Of a DNA stretch of 64,000 nt, positions 59,622 to 64,000 are shown piece by piece. Origin of the DNA: Mesorhizobium caraganae (GTDB lineage: Bacteria; Pseudomonadota; Alphaproteobacteria; Rhizobiales; Rhizobiaceae); contig NZ_JAFCGY010000010.1 in assembly GCF_016836705.1 (NCBI RefSeq), forward strand, positions 1 through 64,000. Reading direction: 5' to 3'. The notes under the pieces were generated by a model. It did not search any database. It was not told where the DNA came from and was given only the letters and a program-made list of their open reading frames with translations. A program made the translations under genes and the position numbers. Position 1 is the stretch's first letter; every line of letters begins with the position of its first letter.

Positions 59622-60696
59622 TGCTCTGGTACGCCTGGACAAGGTCTCGAAGGTGTTTCCCGGCGGCATTGTCGCGCTCGATGCCGTCGATCTCGACATC
59701 ATCAGCGGCGAGTTCATCACGCTGCTCGGACCGTCGGGCTGTGGCAAGACCACCAGCCTGCGTGTCATTGCCGGTTTCGAGAGTCCGTCGAGCGGCAAGG
59801 TGCTGCTCGACGGCCGAGACATCACCGCGCTCAGGCCCTTCGACCGTCCGGTCAACACCGTGTTCCAGGACTATGCGCTGTTCCCGCATATGAACGTCGC
59901 CGAAAATGTCGGCTTCGGCCTGTCGCTGCGCAAGCTTTCAGGCAGCGAACAGGCCAAGCGCGTCCGTGAAGCGCTCGACATGGTCGGCCTTGCCGACAAG
60001 CTCGGCGCCCGCGTCTCCGAACTGTCGGGCGGCCAGCGCCAGCGGGTAGCACTCGCCCGCGCCATTGTCTGCGAGCCGCGCGTGCTGTTGCTCGACGAGC
60101 CGCTGTCGGCGCTCGACGCGCATCTGCGCGAACAGATGCAGGTCGAGCTGAAGCGGCTGCAGTCGCGCCTCGGCACCACCTTCGTCATGGTCACCCACGA
60201 CCAGACCGAAGCGCTGTCGATCTCCGACCGCATCGTCGTCATGAACAAGGGCCGCGTCGAGCAGATCGCGCCTCCGGCGACGCTCTACGACCGGCCGGCG
60301 ACGACATTCGTCGCGAGCTTCATCGGCACGATGAACTTGCTTAAGTCGAGCTTCATCGGCCGCGACGGTGACCGCCTGCGCTTCGCCGCCGGCGGGCTCT
60401 CGCTGGAAGCAACATCCGAGACCGGCGATATGCCCGCCGAGGGTGCCGAACGCACCATCGGCGTCCGTCCCGAGGATCTGCTGGCCACCACCGACGCCGC
60501 CGCCGGCACCGCGCCGGCGCGCGTCAACTCCATCGTCTTCCATGGTCGCACGCTGCGGCTGCACGCCGAACTCGGCCAGGGGCTGCCGGTGGTGATCGAC
60601 GCCCCGCGCCAGTCCGAAGGCTTTCAATTCAGCGTCGGCGACGTGGCGCATATCAGTCTGCGCCGTGGCGCCAACTGCCCTATGCTGCCAAGCTGA
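59611..60696 (+). CDS. ABC transporter ATP-binding protein, PotA-like
   Basis: A 361-residue ATPase. Walker A GPSGCGKTT is near residues 39-47, signature LSGGQRQRVALARAI near 137-151, Walker B VLLLDEPLSALD near 157, and a TOBE-type domain fills the last 100 residues. The start is the ATG at 59611. The final residues GANCPMLPS run into an aldehyde dehydrogenase remnant in another frame, so the natural C-terminus may have been replaced. It completes the polyamine-type transporter. Confidence 0.9.
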   Translation: MALDALVRLDKVSKVFPGGIVALDAVDLDIISGEFITLLGPSGCGKTTSLRVIAGFESPSSGKVLLDGRDITALRPFDRPVNTVFQDYALFPHMNVAENVGFGLSLRKLSGSEQAKRVREALDMVGLADKLGARVSELSGGQRQRVALARAIVCEPRVLLLDEPLSALDAHLREQMQVELKRLQSRLGTTFVMVTHDQTEALSISDRIVVMNKGRVEQIAPPATLYDRPATTFVASFIGTMNLLKSSFIGRDGDRLRFAAGGLSLEATSETGDMPAEGAERTIGVRPEDLLATTDAAAGTAPARVNSIVFHGRTLRLHAELGQGLPVVIDAPRQSEGFQFSVGDVAHISLRRGANCPMLPS

Positions 60697-60847
60697 TCCG
60701 CCCCAAGATCCAGCGGCTGATCGAAGCCGGCATCAAGGAAGGCGCGACGCTGGTCACCGGTGGCCCCGGCCGGCCGGAGCGTCTCAACCGCGGCTACGTA
60801 GGCTTCGACGACGCCAGTATCGACCGGCAAACGGTTCAGGCAATTTG
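60676..60847 (+). pseudogene. Aldehyde dehydrogenase fragment
   Basis: In a frame different from the ATPase gene this stretch reads KIQRLIEAGIKEGATLVTGG and then GPGRPERLNRGY, a characteristic central segment of NAD-dependent aldehyde dehydrogenases. It then diverges into FDDASIDRQTVQAI and a stop. Only about 55 codons remain of an approximately 480-residue enzyme, with no start codon. It overlaps the last 20 bases of the ATPase gene. An aldehyde dehydrogenase is functionally expected after an amine oxidase, so this is probably a relic of a once complete pathway. Confidence 0.75.
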
Positions 60848-60862
60848 AACCTGTCGGGCGTT

Positions 60863-61045
60863 GGCGCCGCCCCTCATTGTCCTGCCGGACATTTCTCCCC
60901 GTATAGTGACGGGGAGAAAAACGCTGTCGTCTGCGATTTCGCCAATCGCTAGCGTCGCAGGAAAGGCGCCGAGGTCGCGGCCAGCTTCCTTCTCCCCGTC
61001 ACTATACGGGGAGAAGGTGCCGGCAGGCGGATGAGGGGCTGCGCC
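60863..61045. repeat. Intergenic palindromic repeat, family A, copy 3
   Basis: Outer arms GGCGCCGCCCCTCAT and ATGAGGGGCTGCGCC, inner arms TTCTCCCCGTATAGTGACGG and its complement TCCCCGTCACTATACGGGG. It follows directly on the aldehyde dehydrogenase remnant and precedes the 2H phosphoesterase gene. The remainder of the 435-base gap (60697-61131) has no gene. Confidence 0.9.
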
Positions 61046-61131
61046 GACTCCGGCAATCGGCTCGCCTCTTGATTTGTTCTCTTTATGTTCTAGATTGATC
61101 GATCTTGCCAATCTGCCGGGTGAGATCGGTT

Positions 61132-61768
61132 ATGCGTGAGTTACCTACATTCGGGACTGACAAAAATGGCCAGCGCTTCTTCGAATGGAAAGACTTGGAG
61201 CGACATTTCGAGGACCGAATATTCTTCGCTATCCTTACCGAAAGGACGATCGCTGGTCCTCTCGCGCGGAACGCCGTCACTTTGGATCGCGAACTGGGAT
61301 TGCAAAGCTGGTTTGTTCCGGAAGACCACCTCCATATCTCGCTCGTCGGTCTCGGCGACCATGATGGATTTCCGGAAGCGCTGGTAGAAGATGCCTGCCG
61401 CATAGGTTCGATGATCGTTGCGAAAGCGTTCGAAGTTTCTTTCGATCGCTTGTCGGCTTTTGGCGGAGGTTCGCTTGTTCTTCGCGGTGGCAGTGGCAGC
61501 AATCCGGCGCTGCAAGAATTCTGGCGCAACCTCACCGCACTGATTTCCGACAGCCCCTTAAAACGCTTTCTCACAAACTCCATTGAGCCGCATGTCACGC
61601 TGCTTCGCGACGAAGCGCGTGTTCCCCGTCCGGGAGCTGTCGATTGATCCAGTCAGCTGGACAGTCCGGGATTTTGTGCTGATCCACAGTCTCATCGGCA
61701 AGAGTGTCTATAAGGAGCGTGGGCGCTGGCAACTGATCGGTCAGGACGATGCCTTGGCCGGCATGTGA
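61132..61768 (+). pseudogene. 2H phosphoesterase (2'-5' RNA ligase-like) gene with a frameshift
   Basis: From the ATG at 61132 (GGTGAG upstream) the frame encodes a 2H phosphoesterase with the two His signatures HISLVG (near residue 72) and HVTLLRD (near 153), but ends early at 61647. The expected C-terminal segment continues one frame over (IDPVSWTVRDFVLIHSLIGK, then RGRWQL) to a stop at 61768. A single-base indel near 61620-61640 explains this. Both catalytic histidines lie before the shift. The family acts on 2'-5' linked or cyclic phosphates of RNA or nucleotides. It may be a real inactivation or a sequencing error. Confidence 0.7.
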
Positions 61769-61905
61769 GCCGCCGCCCAACTCGTCGTCACATAGCCGCG
61801 CTATATCAATCGTCCTGACACCAGTTGTCAGCTACCGAGCGTCCTAACGGTGGCATGCCGGCATGCGGCCCCCTACTTGGGATGCGTCTGAACAGGAGGA
61901 ACATC

Positions 61906-62259
61906 ATGACCACTGCGGAACTTGCCAAGGATTTCACCGAACTCCTCAAGCAGGGCGACAGCCACAGCGCTGCCGCGAAATACAATGCCGACGACATCGT
62001 CAGCTATGAGGCGATGGAAGGGCCGATGGCTGTCTGCAACGGCAAGGAAGCCGTTAAGCAGAAGGGCGAATGGTGGGAAGCGAACCATGAGGTCCATGGC
62101 GGCTCGATCGAGGGTCCCTATGTCAACGGCGACCAGTTCGCGGTGCGCTTCAAGTTTGACATTACGCCCAAGGCGACAGGCGAGCGTGTCACCATGGACG
62201 AGGTTGGTGTGTACACGGTCAAGAACGGCAAGATCACCGAAGAGCGCTTCTACTACTGA
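61906..62259 (+). CDS. SnoaL-like/nuclear-transport-factor-2 fold protein
   Basis: A 117-residue small protein with the NTF2-like fold pattern: an N-terminal helix pair (LAKDFTELLKQGDSHSAAAKY), then strands around VSYEAMEGP and a C-terminal DEVGVYTVKNGKITEERFYY. An AGGAGG ribosome-binding site is 6 bases before the ATG. Proteins of this type are isomerases, cyclases or of unknown function. No partner gene is evident. Confidence 0.8.
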   Translation: MTTAELAKDFTELLKQGDSHSAAAKYNADDIVSYEAMEGPMAVCNGKEAVKQKGEWWEANHEVHGGSIEGPYVNGDQFAVRFKFDITPKATGERVTMDEVGVYTVKNGKITEERFYY

Positions 62260-62306
62260 GGGCCGGAATGCCGCCGGCTCCCGGTTCGCTTGCATGATTT
62301 AAGAAT

Positions 62307-62333
62307 GGCGGCCGGGACACTGTCCTGGCCGCC
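62307..62333. terminator. Hairpin between convergent genes
   Basis: GGCGGCC-G-GGACA-C-TGTCC-T-GGCCGCC forms a near-perfect stem between the SnoaL-like gene (+) and the AHSA1 gene (minus). The minus strand continues with ATTCTTAAAT. It probably ends transcription from one or both sides. Confidence 0.65.
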
Positions 62334-62344
62334 GGGCGAAAAAC

Positions 62345-62824
62345 TCAAATCGTCTTCACATATTGCGCCAGCTGATCGGCCACCGTGCCCCAGCCATCGA
62401 AGAAGCCCATCTCTTCATGGTTGTTGCGGGTGGCCGCGTCGCGGTGGATGGCGGTTGCGGTGTAGCGCGTGCCCTTGCCGTCCGGCTTAAGCGAAATGAC
62501 TGCGGTGATGAAGGGCTCGCCCGACGGCCGGTAGCCCGGCAGCAGCGCGTCCGTCCACACCAGACGCTCGTTCTCCACTATGTCGAGATAGCAGCAACGG
62601 CGGTCGTTGACCTCTGTGCCGTCGGGCGACTGCATGCGTGTCCGGAACAGCCCGCCTGGCCTGAGATCGATCTCGCAATCGGTGATCAGCCAGGGCTTTG
62701 GGGTGAACCATTGCTTGACATGCTCCGGCACCGTCATGGCGCGCCACAAGAGTTCGCGCGGCGCGTCGAGCTTGCGCTCAAGGGTCAGATCCAGTCTGGG
62801 GTCGGGCTTGAAAGGATAACTCAC
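62345..62824 (-). CDS. SRPBCC/AHSA1-family protein
   Basis: A 159-residue START-like protein of the Aha1/AHSA1 type. Family segments are ERKLDAPRELLWRAMTVPEHVKQWF (residues about 16-40) and DIVENERLVWTDAL near 82. The start is a GTG that overlaps the TGA of the ArsR gene. ArsR-AHSA1 pairs are common and the AHSA1 protein is thought to bind a hydrophobic ligand or act as a stress-response effector. Confidence 0.87.
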   Translation of the reverse strand: MSYPFKPDPRLDLTLERKLDAPRELLWRAMTVPEHVKQWFTPKPWLITDCEIDLRPGGLFRTRMQSPDGTEVNDRRCCYLDIVENERLVWTDALLPGYRPSGEPFITAVISLKPDGKGTRYTATAIHRDAATRNNHEEMGFFDGWGTVADQLAQYVKTI

Positions 62825-63177
62825 TTTTCCTGCTCCTTGAGGCTCATCACATAGGCGTCGAACTGGTCGAGGCGGCGCTCCCACAGCGCGCGCTGTTCGG
62901 CCAGCCAGTTTTCGGCGAGCTGCAGCGGCTCGGGCGCCAGCTGATAGGTCCTGGTGCGACCGATCTTTTCCGATCGCACCAGCCCGCAGCCTTCCAGCAC
63001 CTTGAGATGCTCGATGAAGGAAGGCAGCGCCATTTCGAAAGGCTGCGCCAGTTCGCTGACCGAGGCCGGGCTGCGGTTCAGCCGTTCGACCACGCGCCGC
63101 CGCGTCGGGTCGGCCAGCGCTCGAAAGATGCCATCGATCGGCGGAGGGCTTGTAGTAGCAGGTTGCAGATTGGTCAT
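62821..63177 (-). CDS. ArsR-family transcriptional regulator
   Basis: A 118-residue winged-helix regulator. The segments IFRALADPTRRRVVERLNRS (near 17) and VSELAQPFEMALPSFIEHLKVLE (near 40) define the DNA-binding domain. There are no metal-binding Cys pairs of the ArsR sensor type. I took the ATG at 63177; the open frame extends to 63465 but only as a shadow of the next gene. It shares one base with the stop of the DHFR-like gene (TGATG). Confidence 0.9.
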   Translation of the reverse strand: MTNLQPATTSPPPIDGIFRALADPTRRRVVERLNRSPASVSELAQPFEMALPSFIEHLKVLEGCGLVRSEKIGRTRTYQLAPEPLQLAENWLAEQRALWERRLDQFDAYVMSLKEQEK

Positions 63178-63746
63178 CACGACGCCCGCTCCACATGATA
63201 GGTGAGCACCACAGCGCCATTGCCGAAGGAACGCGTGTCGACAAGCTTGAGGTCGGTCGCGTCCTCCGTCCTGTCGAAAAGCTGGGCGCCGCTGCCCAGG
63301 ATGACCGGGAACACCATCAGCCGATATTCGTCGACGAGATCGTGCTGCTTGAGCGCGTTGACCAGCCTGCGGCTGCCGCCAACCAAGATATCGCCTTTCA
63401 TCTCCCACTTGAGTTTGCGTATCGCGGCGATCGGATCGCCTTGCAGCAGGGTGGTGTTGTTCCATGCCGGATTCCTCAGAGTCGAGGAGACGACATATTT
63501 CGCCATACCGTTCATCCGGTCGGCGAATGGCCCCTTGTAGGTCGGCCAGGCGCCGGCGAAGCTTTCATAGGTCACCCGGCCGATGAGCAGCGCTTCGTGG
63601 TCGAGCACCTCCTGGAATTTGTATTCGATCATGCCGGCCTCGTGGCGCTTGCCGACCCAGTTGGTGTGGCGGAAACCCGGCTCGCCGCCCGGCGCTTCCG
63701 TCACGCCATCGAGGGAGATCAATTCCGACACAACGATCCTTGCCAT
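63177..63746 (-). CDS. Dihydrofolate reductase-like (RibD C-terminal) protein
   Basis: A 189-residue RibD_C/DHFR-fold reductase. Family segments are SLDGVTEAPGG near residue 11, LLIGRVTYESFAGAWP near 53-68 and ILVGGSRRLVNAL near 119. It is first in an operon with the ArsR and AHSA1 genes. Stand-alone RibD_C proteins are NADPH reductases of mostly unknown substrate. It is not the housekeeping folA or ribD. Confidence 0.88.
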   Translation of the reverse strand: MARIVVSELISLDGVTEAPGGEPGFRHTNWVGKRHEAGMIEYKFQEVLDHEALLIGRVTYESFAGAWPTYKGPFADRMNGMAKYVVSSTLRNPAWNNTTLLQGDPIAAIRKLKWEMKGDILVGGSRRLVNALKQHDLVDEYRLMVFPVILGSGAQLFDRTEDATDLKLVDTRSFGNGAVVLTYHVERAS

Positions 63747-63901
63747 GGCTTTTCCTTTACCGATTTCGCAAACACTTAGGAAATTTCCTTAGTATTGGCA
63801 AGGCCTAAAAATGCGCTGGTAGCGGTCGGGATGCTGGCAAAGCGGGAAGGGCGGTTTTAGGCTGTCTGGCGGATTCGACACTCAGCCTTGGGAAGCGTGT
63901 T

Positions 63902-64000
63902 TTGACGATCACCATGTACGGCATCACCACCTGCGACACGATCAGGAAGGCGCGCACCTGGCTGGAGGGCCACGATGTGCCCTACCGGTTCCACGACTAC
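63902..64000 (+). CDS. ArsC/Spx-family protein, 5' part cut by the window end
   Basis: The frame from a TTG at 63902 or an ATG at 63914 encodes MYGITTCDTIRKARTWLEGH and YRFHDY, the N-terminus of the ArsC/YffB/Spx thioredoxin-fold family with a single active-site Cys in TTCDTIRKA. Only about 30 residues are inside the window. Whether it is an arsenate reductase or the common YffB-type protein cannot be decided. Confidence 0.75.
   Translation, partial: MTITMYGITTCDTIRKARTWLEGHDVPYRFHDY

Overview
The window is high-GC DNA from an alphaproteobacterium of the Rhizobiales, most likely a Mesorhizobium or close relative. That call is an inference from the gene repertoire, codon usage and the rhizobial-type intergenic palindromes; no rRNA or other taxonomic marker gene is present. 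Nearly all DNA is coding, packed into short operons of ABC transporters, oxidoreductases and regulators, so this is an accessory catabolic region.

Region 1 (about 0.2-29.0 kb) is the most striking part. It is an apparently complete route from trimethylamine to glutamate and ammonia. A flavin monooxygenase (tmm, 23513-24871) would make TMAO. An ABC system resembling TmoXWV (24889-28991) would import TMAO. A DUF1989-GcvT fusion (tdm, 2404-4773) would demethylate TMAO to dimethylamine. A dmmDABC-type operon (18548-22331) would oxidise dimethylamine to methylamine. gmaS, mgsABC and mgdABCD (5128-14841) would run the N-methylglutamate pathway. An XRE-cupin regulator (22481-23200), an APC permease (170-1879) and a six-gene block (14927-18261: APC permease, three very small membrane proteins, two unknown membrane-anchored proteins) complete the locus. 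Similar A/T-rich palindromic motifs lie in front of several of these units.

Region 2 (29.4-41.7 kb) looks like polyol or sugar catabolism: a ribose-type ABC transporter with two short-chain dehydrogenases, a divergent SorC-family regulator, an FGGY kinase and a SAF-type NAD-dependent oxidoreductase. Next to it are an enolase-superfamily enzyme and its GntR regulator. A secreted-protein gene broken by two compensating frameshifts sits between regulator and kinase.

Region 3 (42.0-48.3 kb) has a lone ModA-like binding protein without signal peptide, then an RND efflux pair with a divergent TetR regulator. Region 4 (48.8-54.4 kb) has a LacI regulator, a second sugar ABC transporter and an FAH-family enzyme. 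Region 5 (54.6-60.7 kb) is a polyamine-type ABC transporter with a PuuB-like amine oxidase and its own XRE-cupin regulator; two palindromes of identical geometry (9-N13-9) precede its first two genes. Region 6 (60.7-64.0 kb) holds an aldehyde dehydrogenase remnant, a frameshifted 2H phosphoesterase, a SnoaL-like protein, an ArsR/AHSA1/DHFR-like trio and the start of an ArsC-family gene cut by the window end.

Palindromic repeats of several families are scattered between genes, including inside the mgd operon. I found no CRISPR array, complete IS element, rRNA or complete tRNA.
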